From the NCBI GenBank assembly GCA_035651755.1, contig DASRFA010000032.1:124001-188000 (forward strand): a DNA stretch of 64,000 nt, in the 5' to 3' direction. This document shows, one piece after another, positions 52,342 to 61,527 of this stretch. Origin of the DNA: DASRFA01 sp035651755. Its GTDB lineage: Bacteria; Desulfobacterota; Binatia; UBA12015. A program made the translations under genes and the position numbers. Each line of letters begins with the position of its first letter. Within the stretch, counting starts at the first letter, position 1. The notes under the pieces were generated by a model. That model did no database searches. It had not been told where the DNA came from and saw only the letters and a program-made list of their open reading frames with translations.

Positions 52342-54744
52342 TTACGGGCCGTGCCGGTCGAGCTCGAGGACCTGCTGGAACGTCGGCCGGTTGGTGGTCG
52401 GGAAGGTGTCCGGGATCAGGCCGGGCACGAAGCCGGTCCGGGACGCGGTCGTCCGCCAGAGCGTGGGATCGCTCTGGCCGAGCTGCGCCGCGAGCGCGTC
52501 CGCCCCCTGGTGCACCGCCTGCCACAGCGAGGCAGAGCAGGCGGACAGCACGCCGTCGCCGCAGTACGAGAGGTTGAAGCGGCCCTGCACCGGGTCGCCG
52601 AGGAGCGTGCGCAGATCCTTGTCGACGTACGACTGCCCCTCCGCCCCGTCGAGGTTCCGGACGCGGTCGACGTCCTCGAGCAGCGGGCCGATCACCGGCG
52701 ACATCACCGCGTCCGCGATCCGCCGCCAGAGGGCGTCCATGATGCCGGGGCCCGCCTCGTCGTAGAGGCCGTCGCCGTCGGTATCGAGGCGAGGCGCGGT
52801 GCGCGCGACCCACGCGTCGAGGATGTCGACGACCTGCTGGTCGCGCGCGCTCGGCGCCTGTCCGCGGCGGAGCGTCCGGCTCACCACCGGCCAGACGAGG
52901 GCACGACCGTCCTCCGTCGCCGCGCGGTTCATGATGCCGACGTTGTCGGTGATCACGGGGCGGGCGGGCCACGGGCCGAAGAGCTCGACGTGCTGGACGG
53001 AGCCGTACGGCTCGTCGTCACCGTGCATGAATCCCGGCGCCGAGCGGTTGTTCCAGTTGAGGAGGAGCCCGTTCGGTCCGGTCACGTCGTGCGGGTGCTG
53101 CGTGCCGGACAGGTAGCCGAGCCATTCGTAGCGACCGGTTCCGAGCGTCGGCAGGCGCCGATCGAGCCCGGCCGGACGGCGCGGGAGCAAGCCGGACGTG
53201 AAGTAGGCGGTCCCGTGGCGCGAGACCCACGCCCAGTTGAACGTGAAGCCGAAGTTGTTCGCCGTCCGCCAGAAGCGCGACGGCGTATTCGCCTCGCCCT
53301 CGGTCATACGCTTCAGCGCGACCAGGTTCACGGCGTCGCGCAAGTACGTCGAGCGGCGCCGCGACAGCGCGTACGGCACGCCGCCCACGGTCGCGGTCGC
53401 GAACACCGGCCCGTGCACCGTGCGGTGGTAGACGATCGGGGTGCCGTTCAGCGTCCCGGCATTGAACGTCTCGAACGCTCGGCAGCCGCCCTGGAACACG
53501 TAGTGCGTCGAGTCGCGCGTCGGCGTGCCGCCACCGGGCTCGCACAGCTTCTCGGCGTACACGTCGCGGACGTCGTGTCCGGCCGACGTCAAGCTCCAGG
53601 CGTAGTTCTGGGTGCGGCCGATGAGGATGTACATCGCGAGCCCGGGGACGGCGATGCCCTGCGCCTCGATCCCCGGCCCGTGGAGATCCATCTGCTGGAC
53701 GATCTCGGGGTAGTAGTAGCCGAGCTGCGGGCCCATCACGGCGAGCGCGTTGCCCGAGGCGGAGCGCGACGGCGCGGTGACGAGGAAGTTCGACGCGCGC
53801 TTCCGCGCCGGTGCCGCGGCCGCCTGCGCCGGCGACTGGCGCGGATCGATGCTCTCGATGGAGCCGGCGTCGACGACCACCGATCCCGTGACCGGGCCGC
53901 CCGTCAAGGGCGGGTAGGAGAATCGGCGGCGGATCGTCGTCGGCGCCTCGGGATCGTCCGCCAGCATGAGGTCGTCCCACGCCGCGAAGCCGCGCCTCCT
54001 GCCGAGCTGCTGCTCGAGCTTCGCGAGCAGGTCCGCGTTCGCGGCTTCGGCCCCGCCGCCGGCGCCGAAGATCGATCCGATGAACGCCGTCACCGCGAGC
54101 ACGTCGTTCACGGTCGCCGGCGGATCGTTGCTGCCCCCGTGCGCCGCGAGGTAGGCGTTGATGCCGTCCGCGTAGGCCTGGGCGTCGGCCAGGATCTGGC
54201 GGCCCTCGCGGCCATACTCCTCGACGAGGAGTTGCGCTTGACCGGTGACGAGCGCCTCGCACTCGGCGCTCGGGACGAACGAGTTGCCGCTCGTCACGAG
54301 CGAGAAGGCATCGATGTTCGGGACGTCGGCGACCGCGACGCGCGCCGGGCCGCGGCCCACCTGCAGCAAGAGGCCGCGATCTCGTGCCGTCGTCCATCCG
54401 GCGCCGAAGGCGACGTCCGCCCGCGTCTCGCCGTAGACGTGCGGAATGCCGTAGGCGTCGTAGACGAGGCGGAGGCCCGGGCGGCCGGTCGCCTCCTCGT
54501 GGGACGGCTCGATCGGCGTGAAGTTCTCCGGGAGGTACAGCCGCTCGATGTCGTCGCGCGTGACGTTGTCGCGAAGCGGCGTGAGCGCCGAGTAGAGCGG
54601 CAGCTGATCGAGCGAGTTCTCGGTCGTCGGCAGCCCGCCGTAGTTGCCCGGCGGCAGGATGTAGCGGGCCGTGTCTTCGGCGGCCGCGGGCACGGCGGCG
54701 GCGACGGTGAGGGACAGGAGCCAGAAGAGCGCGCGTCGGTTCAC
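52342..54744 (-). CDS. Penicillin acylase family (S45) amidohydrolase
   Basis: 800 residues. The signal peptide ends about AAAE. The alpha-part motif YDAYGIPHVYGETRADVAFGAGW is followed by the cleavage site RA|SNFLVTAPSRSASGNAL. Ser318 would be the N-terminal nucleophile of the beta chain after self-cleavage. NWNNRSAPGF is the usual Asn region. Relatives hydrolyse acyl-homoserine lactones, beta-lactam side chains or lipopeptides; the substrate cannot be told. It lies 38 bases upstream of the kinase start, so they may be co-transcribed. Confidence 0.9.
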   Translation of the reverse strand: MNRRALFWLLSLTVAAAVPAAAEDTARYILPPGNYGGLPTTENSLDQLPLYSALTPLRDNVTRDDIERLYLPENFTPIEPSHEEATGRPGLRLVYDAYGIPHVYGETRADVAFGAGWTTARDRGLLLQVGRGPARVAVADVPNIDAFSLVTSGNSFVPSAECEALVTGQAQLLVEEYGREGRQILADAQAYADGINAYLAAHGGSNDPPATVNDVLAVTAFIGSIFGAGGGAEAANADLLAKLEQQLGRRRGFAAWDDLMLADDPEAPTTIRRRFSYPPLTGGPVTGSVVVDAGSIESIDPRQSPAQAAAAPARKRASNFLVTAPSRSASGNALAVMGPQLGYYYPEIVQQMDLHGPGIEAQGIAVPGLAMYILIGRTQNYAWSLTSAGHDVRDVYAEKLCEPGGGTPTRDSTHYVFQGGCRAFETFNAGTLNGTPIVYHRTVHGPVFATATVGGVPYALSRRRSTYLRDAVNLVALKRMTEGEANTPSRFWRTANNFGFTFNWAWVSRHGTAYFTSGLLPRRPAGLDRRLPTLGTGRYEWLGYLSGTQHPHDVTGPNGLLLNWNNRSAPGFMHGDDEPYGSVQHVELFGPWPARPVITDNVGIMNRAATEDGRALVWPVVSRTLRRGQAPSARDQQVVDILDAWVARTAPRLDTDGDGLYDEAGPGIMDALWRRIADAVMSPVIGPLLEDVDRVRNLDGAEGQSYVDKDLRTLLGDPVQGRFNLSYCGDGVLSACSASLWQAVHQGADALAAQLGQSDPTLWRTTASRTGFVPGLIPDTFPTTNRPTFQQVLELDRHGP

Positions 54745-54979
54745 GGGGATTCTCCTTCTCCGTACTGGCTACACCGATCGCCGCCGAAGCGGCAACGGAC
54801 CGCTGCTCGCCCGGGCAAAGCGACGTGAATCGCGCCGCGCGGCAACGATTCGACGGTCGGCGCGGCGGGGCGCTGCGCGGGCCTCGAACGCGCGCGGGTT
54901 TTCGCTGGCGCCCCGCTTGCACCCCGACCGGCGCTCGATGGGGGCTACGGAACGATCCTACCGCGAATGGGGGGACACG

Positions 54980-55345
54980 ATGATGTGGGGAACAGCAACG
55001 AAGAGCGGAGGGAAGCGGGTCCGGAGGCCCGGATACGAGGGGCGGGCGGGGGCCGTCGGATTGGCGTTCGCGCTTTGCCTCGCCATGTCCGGGCTCGGCG
55101 CCGGAAGCGCTCATGCGTTCGGCGACGGGACGCCCGACACCGATCCGCCGGCGGAAGAGGTGGCCTGTGACGGCCTGACCGGCAGGGCCTGGGGCCTCTG
55201 CGTCGCGTACTGCGAGGCGCAGGACTGCCCGGGCTCCGACCACCCGTCGTGCGAGGTTCTGCGCGAGAAGCTGCTCGGGATCTTCGGGACCGACGTGTTC
55301 CCGTGCGACGGAACGGGTGGCGGCGGCGGAGGCGGCATCGGCTGA
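54980..55345 (+). CDS. Small exported six-Cys protein
   Basis: 121 residues from ATG 54980 (tandem ATG at 54983; GGGGGGA upstream). The signal peptide is LAFALCLAMSGLGAGSAHA. The mature part is acidic with six Cys in VACDGLTGRAWGLCVAYCEAQDCPG, SCEVL and VFPCDG, ending in polyglycine. I recall similar CDGLxGxxxGLCxAYCEAxDC proteins in Myxococcota/deltaproteobacteria, all of unknown function. It is divergent from the acylase across 235 bases without a clear site. Confidence 0.72.
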   Translation: MMWGTATKSGGKRVRRPGYEGRAGAVGLAFALCLAMSGLGAGSAHAFGDGTPDTDPPAEEVACDGLTGRAWGLCVAYCEAQDCPGSDHPSCEVLREKLLGIFGTDVFPCDGTGGGGGGGIG

Positions 55346-55415
55346 GCGACACCGTGCGACGGCGGCGGCACGCGGTCGCCGTCGCACGGCCTTCGCCGTG
55401 GGCGCGCCTAGATGC

Positions 55416-56471
55416 CTAGCCCGTCGCCTCGATCGCGCGCACGTGGCCGTCGGTACGGGCGAGCGTCCGACGCTCTCCGCCCGGCCAGGTGACGACGTCG
55501 ACGAGGAAGCCGATGCTGTCGCGCGGTCCGCCGAGGATCGCCTCGGGCTCGAGCCGCACCCAGGCGAGCGGCGCGCTCGAGCTCGCGCCGGCGCGCTCGA
55601 TCGCCGCCCGGATGCGGTGGCGCGTCTCGCGCGACGGGTACTGGTAGAAGACCGAGTGGTACACGATCGCGACGCCGTCCTGCGCGCGGCGCGCGAGCCG
55701 GTCCTCCAGCCATTCCGCCGCATCCGCGCGCTCGACGCGGACGTCGTTCGCGACCGCGATCGCGATCGCCGCGTCGAGGCGGGCGAGTCGATCGCGCTGG
55801 TCGGGCCAGATGTACGCGCGCAGGCGGAGGCGGTCGTCCGGGTCGCGGACGTCGAGCGGGTTCCGGTCGCACGCCGCGCGGCTCCGCACGATCGGCCGGG
55901 CGTCGAGCGCGGGCGGCGGGCCGCTCCAGCGGGTCTCGATCGGCGCCGCGCTCTGGCGCCCCCAGGTCCACGATTCGGTGCGATAGGCGAAGCGGTCCCA
56001 GTGGAGGTTCAGGCCGGCGCTGGCGCCGATCTCGAGCATGTCGAAGGGGAGGTCGGGGAAGCGCCTCGCGACGTGCAGGAACGCCGCGAAGAGCGCGATC
56101 GAACGGTTCACCTCGTTCGTCTGCGGCGGGTGGCGGAGGAAGTCCGACACCCACTCGGAGTCGCGCGCGAGGAAGGCGCGCGCGGCCTCCCACGCCGCGT
56201 CGCCATCGGGCGTCGCGCGGGCGGCCGGGTAGGCGGCGGCGAGCTCGGGATCGCGGCCCGAGAGAGCGGCCGCGTGCAGCGCGCCCGCGAGTCGAAGCGA
56301 CACGGCATCGGCGCGCGGCGAGCCCGGCCAGCCGGCGACGAGCGCGGCGGTCGGGCCGCCGGCGGCCAGGTCGCGCGCCATCGCGGTCAAGAGGCGCGCG
56401 GTGAACGGCGAGCCCATCGCCTCGCAGAAGCCCGCCTGCTCTTCGAAGTGGTCGATCACCGCCTGGCTCAT
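55416..56471 (-). CDS. DUF2332 family protein
   Basis: 351 residues from ATG 56471. FAAFLHVARRFPDLPFDMLEIGASAGLNLHWDRF has the look of a degenerate methyltransferase Rossmann motif, and VAIVYHSVFYQYPS and LAWVRLEPE are typical of DUF2332. Function unknown. It lies 68 bases downstream of the exporter gene on the same strand. Confidence 0.82.
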   Translation of the reverse strand: MSQAVIDHFEEQAGFCEAMGSPFTARLLTAMARDLAAGGPTAALVAGWPGSPRADAVSLRLAGALHAAALSGRDPELAAAYPAARATPDGDAAWEAARAFLARDSEWVSDFLRHPPQTNEVNRSIALFAAFLHVARRFPDLPFDMLEIGASAGLNLHWDRFAYRTESWTWGRQSAAPIETRWSGPPPALDARPIVRSRAACDRNPLDVRDPDDRLRLRAYIWPDQRDRLARLDAAIAIAVANDVRVERADAAEWLEDRLARRAQDGVAIVYHSVFYQYPSRETRHRIRAAIERAGASSSAPLAWVRLEPEAILGGPRDSIGFLVDVVTWPGGERRTLARTDGHVRAIEATG

Positions 56472-56539
56472 CGCGCTCTCCGTCCCGACGCTCTTCGCGC
56501 ACCGGCGCTCGGCATGCCGCTCTCGGATGCCGGCGCCGC

Positions 56540-58084
56540 TCAGTGTGCCGCGCCCGCGGCGCCGGGCGCCGGGCGGCTGTACGGCAGCAGCATGACCCCG
56601 AGCAGCATCGCCGCCGCGAGCACGCCGGCGATCAGGAACATGTCGTCGAAGGCCATCATCGTCGCCTGTGCGCGGACCTGACCATAGAGCACCGCTGCGG
56701 CGCGCGCGTGGTCGGCCGCGACGCCGCCGCCCTGCGAGAGCGCGTGCGAGAGCGCTTCGAGGGCGTGCTCGAAGGGGCGGTAGAGCGGGCTCGACCAGCT
56801 CGCCAGGACCGCCTGATGGTACTGCCCGCGCCGGATGAGGAGCGTCCCGAGGATCGCGATGCCGAAGCTCGCTCCCATGTTGCGCATCAGGTTGTAGAGG
56901 CTCGCCGCGTTGCTCATCTCCTCGCGCGGGACGCGCGCGAGCGCGGTCGTCGAGAGCAGCGTGAAGATGAAGCCGAGGCCCGCCCCCTGCAGGATGCTGG
57001 GCGCGACGATCTGCCACCAGCCGAGGCCGAGGCTGAACAGCGTCATGCGGTACTGGCCGACGACGAGGAGCGCGATGCCGAACGCCATCAGGAGGCGCGG
57101 ATCGAAGAAGCGCGCGAGTCGCCCGACCAGGAACATGGAGAGCCCGGTCGCGACGCCGCGCGGCGCGCTCGCCCAGCCCGACTGCGCGGCGCTGTAGCCC
57201 ATCAGCGTCTGCAGATAGAGCGGCCAGAGCGCGAGGCTGCCGAAGAGGATGAAGGCCATGAACGAGATGAGACCGCATCCGACCGCGAGGCCGCGATCGC
57301 GCAGGAGCCGGAGCTTCACGACCGGCTCGTCCACGCGCAGCTCCCAGAAGACGAAGGTCGCGAGCGCCGCGATCGCGAGCACCGTCGACGCTCGCACCCA
57401 GGTCGCGTCGAACCAGTCGGCGCGCTCGCCTCGGTCGAGGACGAGCTGGAGCGCTCCCAGGCCGAGCACGAGGAGCGCGATGCCGACCCAGTCCGGCCGC
57501 CGTCGCTGCGCCGCCACGTACGCCGGCTCGCGCAGGAAGCGCGCGCACATGAGCGCGGCCACGATGCCGAACGGCAGGTTGATGTAGAAGCACCAGCGCC
57601 ACGAGTACGTGTCGGTGATCCAGCCGCCGAGGGTCGGCCCGATGACGGGCGCGACCATCAGCCCGACGCCCCAGGTCGCCATCGCGATGGGCTGCTCGCT
57701 CGGAGGAAAGGTCTCCATCAGGATCGCCTGCGACGACGGGAGCATCGCGGCGCCCGCGAGGCCCTGCAGCAGCCGGAAGACGACCATCGCGCGCAGGTCG
57801 GGCGCGGCGCCGCAGAACATCGACGCGACCGTGAAGAGGGCGACGCTCGTGATGAAGTAGCGCTTCCGGCCGAACCGCGCCGACAGCCAGCCCGTCATCG
57901 GGATCACGATGCCGTTCGCGATCAGGTACGACGTGAGCACCCAGGTGATCTCGTCGATGCTCGCCGAGAACGCGCCCTGCATGTGGGGCAGGGCGACGTT
58001 CACGATGCTCGTGTCGAGCACCTCGAGGATCGTCCCGAGCATCACGGAGACCGCGATCAGCCATTTCTCCGCGCGCCCGACCAC
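56540..58084 (-). CDS. DHA2-family (EmrB/QacA) multidrug exporter
   Basis: 514 residues, about 14 membrane helices. Family motifs are MLGTILEVLDTSIVNVALPHM (motif D1), LTSYLIANGIVIPMTGWLSARFGRKR (motif A) and RLLQGLAGAAMLPSSQAI (motif B), then VGLMVAPVIGPTLGGWI (motif C). The start is GTG 58084. The partners TolC and EmrA are encoded divergently at 58848–61321, with the TetR regulator between. Confidence 0.93.
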   Translation of the reverse strand: MVGRAEKWLIAVSVMLGTILEVLDTSIVNVALPHMQGAFSASIDEITWVLTSYLIANGIVIPMTGWLSARFGRKRYFITSVALFTVASMFCGAAPDLRAMVVFRLLQGLAGAAMLPSSQAILMETFPPSEQPIAMATWGVGLMVAPVIGPTLGGWITDTYSWRWCFYINLPFGIVAALMCARFLREPAYVAAQRRRPDWVGIALLVLGLGALQLVLDRGERADWFDATWVRASTVLAIAALATFVFWELRVDEPVVKLRLLRDRGLAVGCGLISFMAFILFGSLALWPLYLQTLMGYSAAQSGWASAPRGVATGLSMFLVGRLARFFDPRLLMAFGIALLVVGQYRMTLFSLGLGWWQIVAPSILQGAGLGFIFTLLSTTALARVPREEMSNAASLYNLMRNMGASFGIAILGTLLIRRGQYHQAVLASWSSPLYRPFEHALEALSHALSQGGGVAADHARAAAVLYGQVRAQATMMAFDDMFLIAGVLAAAMLLGVMLLPYSRPAPGAAGAAH

Positions 58085-58092
58085 TCGGGGCG

Positions 58093-58121
58093 ACGTTACC
58101 CGCGACGTCGCGTCTTGACAA
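58093..58121 (-). promoter_or_regulatory. Exporter promoter
   Basis: On the minus strand TTGTCA (58121–58116), 17 bases, TAACGT (58098–58093). The start point near 58086 leaves almost no leader before GTG 58084. Confidence 0.5.
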
Positions 58122-58127
58122 TTCCGG

Positions 58128-58141
58128 ACTGACTGGTCAGT
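58128..58141. promoter_or_regulatory. TetR-type operator ACTGAC-TG-GTCAGT
   Basis: Perfect 6-base arms around TG, lying between the exporter and tetR. It follows a plus-strand TTGACA (58115–58120) and borders the exporter -35, so one repressor could control both directions. Confidence 0.65.
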
Positions 58142-58152
58142 TTCATATCTCG

Positions 58153-58851
58153 ATGCGCGCCGCGGGAACGCCGTCGCCGGTCGCGCCGCAGCGCGGCCGC
58201 CCGCCGACCGCGGGTCTCCGGAACGCGATCCTCCGCAACGCCGAGGCCTCGTTCACGGGCCGCGACTTCCACGCCGTCGCGATGGACGACATCGCGCGCC
58301 GCTGCGGCGTCGGCAAGGGAACGCTCTACCGGTACTTCGAGAGCAAGGACGCGCTCTTCCACTCGGTCATGCTCGAAGGCCTGGCCGAGCTGGCCGGTCA
58401 GATTCGCGCGGTCGCGGCCGCGGAGAGCGCGCCGCCCGCGAAGCTCGCCGCGATCGTCCGCTCGATCCTGCGCCACTTCGCGGCGCGCCCCGGCCTCGCG
58501 GGGCTCGTCGATCGCGAGGAGAGGAAGCGCGGCGCGGCGGCGCGGCGGTGGTTCGGGCGCCGCGCCGAGCTCGCGCGTCTCGTCGCCGGCGTGATCGACG
58601 ACGGCGTCCGGACCGGTCAGTTCCGCGCGATCGAGCCGCGTCTCGCGGCGGAGATGCTGCTCGGCATGCTGCGCGCGATGAACCGCTACCCGGCGGCGCG
58701 CGAGTCGCTCGCGACCGTCGAGCGGGCGGTGCTCGACGTCTTTCTGGAAGGCGTCGCCGCGCGCGGGCGGGGACGGATGCGTGCGCGGGCCGCGGCGCGC
58801 ACGAGCGCGCGTCGCGCGGCGGCGCATCCCGCGCGGAGGCGAAGGCAGTGA
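58153..58851 (+). CDS. TetR-family regulator of the efflux genes
   Basis: 232 residues. HTH: LRNAILRNAEASFTGRDFHAVAMDDIARRCGVGKGTLYRYFESKDALF. The C-terminal ligand domain (SILRHFAARPGLAGLVDREERKRG) is of the AcrR/TetR_C type. A basic Arg/Ala tail ends the protein. It starts 11 bases after the operator and its stop overlaps the tolC-like GTG (GTGA), so it heads a three-gene operon. Confidence 0.9.
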   Translation: MRAAGTPSPVAPQRGRPPTAGLRNAILRNAEASFTGRDFHAVAMDDIARRCGVGKGTLYRYFESKDALFHSVMLEGLAELAGQIRAVAAAESAPPAKLAAIVRSILRHFAARPGLAGLVDREERKRGAAARRWFGRRAELARLVAGVIDDGVRTGQFRAIEPRLAAEMLLGMLRAMNRYPAARESLATVERAVLDVFLEGVAARGRGRMRARAAARTSARRAAAHPARRRRQ

Positions 58852-60236
58852 GCCCGAGCGTGGCGGGAGCGGGCGCGGAACGTCGCGCGGCGCAGTCCTC
58901 GCACGCCCCGTTCCTGCAAGCGCTCCGCGCTGCGGGCCGGCTGCTCTTCGTGGCAGGTCTCCTCGGGCAACCGCGTCCGGCTCTCGCCGGCGATCCCGTC
59001 GTCACGCTCGCGGAAGCGCAGCAGCACGCGCTCGCGACGCACGACCGGATCCGGGCCGCCGACGCCGGCCGGGAAAAGGCCGCCGTCGCGCCCTGGCGCG
59101 CGGTGAGCGCGCTCGCGCCCAGCGTGCGCGAGAGCGCGAGCTACACGCGCGAGAAGGAGGAGATCGCCTTTCCGTCCGACGTCCAGGCGGCGCTGCAGGG
59201 CCTGCCGCCGGTCGTCATCGCGCAGGACGTCGTGCGGAACGTGCTTTCGGTCGGCCAGCCGCTCTACACGCACCAGTTCTGGGCGCTCCGCGACATCGGC
59301 GACGCCGAGGTCAAGCGCAGCGACGAGGTCTATCGCGCCGCGCGCCAGGACGTGCTCCTCGCGGTCACCGCGGCGTACTACGACGAGCTCCGCGCGCGGG
59401 CGCTCGACGAGGTCGCGCGCCAGACCGAAGGTTTGACGGACGTGGAGATCGAGCACGCGCGGGCCCGCGTGCGAGCCGGCGAGGCCGTCGAGAGCGACGT
59501 CCTCCGCGTCCAGACGGAGCGGGCGCGCGTCACGCAGCGAACGGTCGAGACTTCGGGCCTGGTGGAGACCTCGCACGACGTGCTCCGGCGGCTCGCGAGC
59601 CTGAAAGGCCCGTTCTCGGTGACAGAGCCGGCTCCCCGGAAGCTGGACATCGCGTCGGTCGAGCCCTTCCTCGAGGCCGCGCGCACGCGGAACCCGAACC
59701 TGAAGGAGCTGGAGGCGCAGGTCGACGTCGCGCGAGGAGAGGAGGAGCGGCGGGCGGCCGCGCTCTACCCGACGCTCGGCCTCGAGTTCAACTACCAGAA
59801 CCTGAACCACGACACGTTCGCGGACCGGAACGACTTCTGGAACCTCGTCGTGCGAGCGCAGGTGCCGATCTTCGAGGCGGGCGGCTCGCGCTGGCTCGAC
59901 CTCTCGGAGCAGCGCGCGGTCGTGGCCCAGACGCGCGCCGAGCTGTCCGGGTTCGAGCGGGACCTCGAGGTGAACGTCCGGCGCGCGTGGGTGACGGCGC
60001 GCACGCTCGAGGCCCGCCGGATCGCCGCCGAAGAGGAGCTCCGGCTCGCGAACGACACGTACCGGATGCTCTCCGACCAATACACCGCCGGCGTCGCGAC
60101 GAACCTCGACGTGCTGACCGCGCTCAACACGCTGGCCACCGCGCGCGCGAACGTCGCCTCCACGCGCTACGCCGAGGCGGTCGCGCGCGTCCAACTCGAG
60201 CGCGTCGCCGGAACGCTGGGCGAGGTCGAGCCGTGA
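58848..60236 (+). CDS. Outer-membrane efflux protein (TolC family)
   Basis: 462 residues from GTG 58848. The signal peptide (LLFVAGLLGQPRPALAGD) precedes two TolC repeats with LAEAQQHALATHDRIRAADAGREKA and the later NPNLKELEAQVDVARGEEERRAAALYPTLGL … VRAQVPIFEAGG. Long coiled-coil helices between them form the tunnel. It overlaps the emrA-like gene by GTGA. The outer channel of the EmrAB system. Confidence 0.92.
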   Translation: MSPSVAGAGAERRAAQSSHAPFLQALRAAGRLLFVAGLLGQPRPALAGDPVVTLAEAQQHALATHDRIRAADAGREKAAVAPWRAVSALAPSVRESASYTREKEEIAFPSDVQAALQGLPPVVIAQDVVRNVLSVGQPLYTHQFWALRDIGDAEVKRSDEVYRAARQDVLLAVTAAYYDELRARALDEVARQTEGLTDVEIEHARARVRAGEAVESDVLRVQTERARVTQRTVETSGLVETSHDVLRRLASLKGPFSVTEPAPRKLDIASVEPFLEAARTRNPNLKELEAQVDVARGEEERRAAALYPTLGLEFNYQNLNHDTFADRNDFWNLVVRAQVPIFEAGGSRWLDLSEQRAVVAQTRAELSGFERDLEVNVRRAWVTARTLEARRIAAEEELRLANDTYRMLSDQYTAGVATNLDVLTALNTLATARANVASTRYAEAVARVQLERVAGTLGEVEP

Positions 60237-61321
60237 GCTGGCGGCGGGGCGCCGTCGCGCTCGCGATCGCAGTCGTCGCCGTCGCCGGGCTCGTCCTCGC
60301 GGCGCGCTGGTGGCTCTTCTCGCGAACGCACGTCGGCACCGACGACGCCTACGTCCACGCCGACGTCGCGATGGTGACGCCCCGCATCGCCGGGACCGTC
60401 GACCGGATCTACGTCGACGCGAACTGGGAGGTCCGGCGCGGGCAGCTGCTCGTCCGCATCGACCCGGCCGAGCAGCGCCTGCGCCTGCAGCGTGCCGAGG
60501 CGGCCCTCGCGCACGCGCGCGAGGGCGTGCGCCAGGCGCGCGCCGCGGTGCGAGCCTCGGACGCCGGGCTCGCGCTCGCGGAGGCCGACCTCGAGCAAGC
60601 TCGGATCGACCACTCCCGCGCGGCGCAGCTCGCGGGCGGCGGCGTCGTTCCGACCGAGCGCCTGGACCGGGCGCGCACGGCTCTCCGCGTCGCGGAGGCG
60701 CGCGTCGCGAGCGCGCGCGGGGAGGCGACCCGCGCGCGCGCGACCCTCGGCATCCCCGACGAAGCGCCCGACGCGGAGGCGGCCGCCGTGCGCGAGGCCC
60801 AGGCCGCGCGCGACGAGGCCGCGCTCCTGCTGTCGTACACGAGGATCCGCGCTCCGATCTCGGGCATCGTCACGCGGCGCGCCGCGGAGGTGGGCGAACG
60901 CGTGCAGCCCGGCCAGGCGCTCATGGCGATCGTCCCGGTCGCACGCACCTACGTCGAGGCGAACTTCAAGGAGACCCAGCTCACCGACGTCCGCGTCGGC
61001 CAGCCCGCCACCGTGGTCGCCGACATCTATCCCGACGTCGTCTTTCGCGGGCGCGTCGACGGGCTCGCGCCGGGGACGGGCGCGGCCTTCAGCCTCCTTC
61101 CGCCCGAGAACGCGACCGGCAACTGGGTGAAGGTCGTGCAGCGCGTCCCGGTCCGGATCCGGCTCGACGAGCCGCCCACTCCCGACCACCCGCTCCGCGT
61201 CGGGCTCTCGGTCGTCGCCACGATCGACACCAGCCGGCGCGACGGCCCGATGCTGACGCCGCTCTCCGAGACCGACGCGGCGGACCGGCGCGACCCGCGG
61301 AGCGCCGCCGTCGCGCGCTAG
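60233..61321 (+). CDS. Membrane-fusion protein (HlyD/EmrA family)
   Basis: 362 residues from GTG 60233. One N-terminal membrane helix (VALAIAVVAVAGLVLAARWWL) is followed by TDDAYVHADVAMVTPRIAGTV, the EmrA lipoyl-domain signature. A coiled-coil hairpin comes next (about residues 80–195), then the second lipoyl half (TRIRAPISGIVTRRAAEVGERVQPGQALMAIVP) and a beta-barrel with NATGNWVKVVQRVPVRI, characteristic of EmrA. It links the divergent EmrB to TolC. Confidence 0.93.
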   Translation: MSWRRGAVALAIAVVAVAGLVLAARWWLFSRTHVGTDDAYVHADVAMVTPRIAGTVDRIYVDANWEVRRGQLLVRIDPAEQRLRLQRAEAALAHAREGVRQARAAVRASDAGLALAEADLEQARIDHSRAAQLAGGGVVPTERLDRARTALRVAEARVASARGEATRARATLGIPDEAPDAEAAAVREAQAARDEAALLLSYTRIRAPISGIVTRRAAEVGERVQPGQALMAIVPVARTYVEANFKETQLTDVRVGQPATVVADIYPDVVFRGRVDGLAPGTGAAFSLLPPENATGNWVKVVQRVPVRIRLDEPPTPDHPLRVGLSVVATIDTSRRDGPMLTPLSETDAADRRDPRSAAVAR

Positions 61322-61436
61322 AGCGCAGCTCCGCGATTCCGGGCCGGCGACGAAGTCGCGCCGCGACGGCTCGCGCTTCTCGCCCGCCGCTCGGCGGCGC
61401 GTTGCCTCCGGCTCGCGCCGAGAGCTACGAGGACGT

Positions 61437-61518
61437 CGGGATGCGAGCGAAGCGAGCCGGCGCAGGGAGTGGCGCCCCGTTCGGCTTCGCCGAACGGGGC
61501 GAGGGAAGCGCTTCCCTC
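61437..61518 (-). repeat. Dispersed intergenic repeat, copy B, with two hairpins
   Basis: On the minus strand it reads CGCCACTCCCTGCGCCGGCTCGC, then GCTCGCATCCCG, matching copy A at 9754–9818. It is followed by a perfect 13-base hairpin (61473–61501, arms CGCCCCGTTCGGC, loop TTC) and a perfect 18-base palindrome GAGGGAAGCGCTTCCCTC (61501–61518). It lies 116 bases after the emrA-like stop and just before the next regulator gene. Confidence 0.6.
61473..61501 (+). terminator. Perfect 13-base hairpin after the efflux operon
   Basis: Arms CGCCCCGTTCGGC and GCCGAACGGGGCG, loop TTC. Very stable; likely ends the tetR–tolC–emrA transcript. Confidence 0.6.
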
Positions 61519-61527
61519 GTTGAATAG

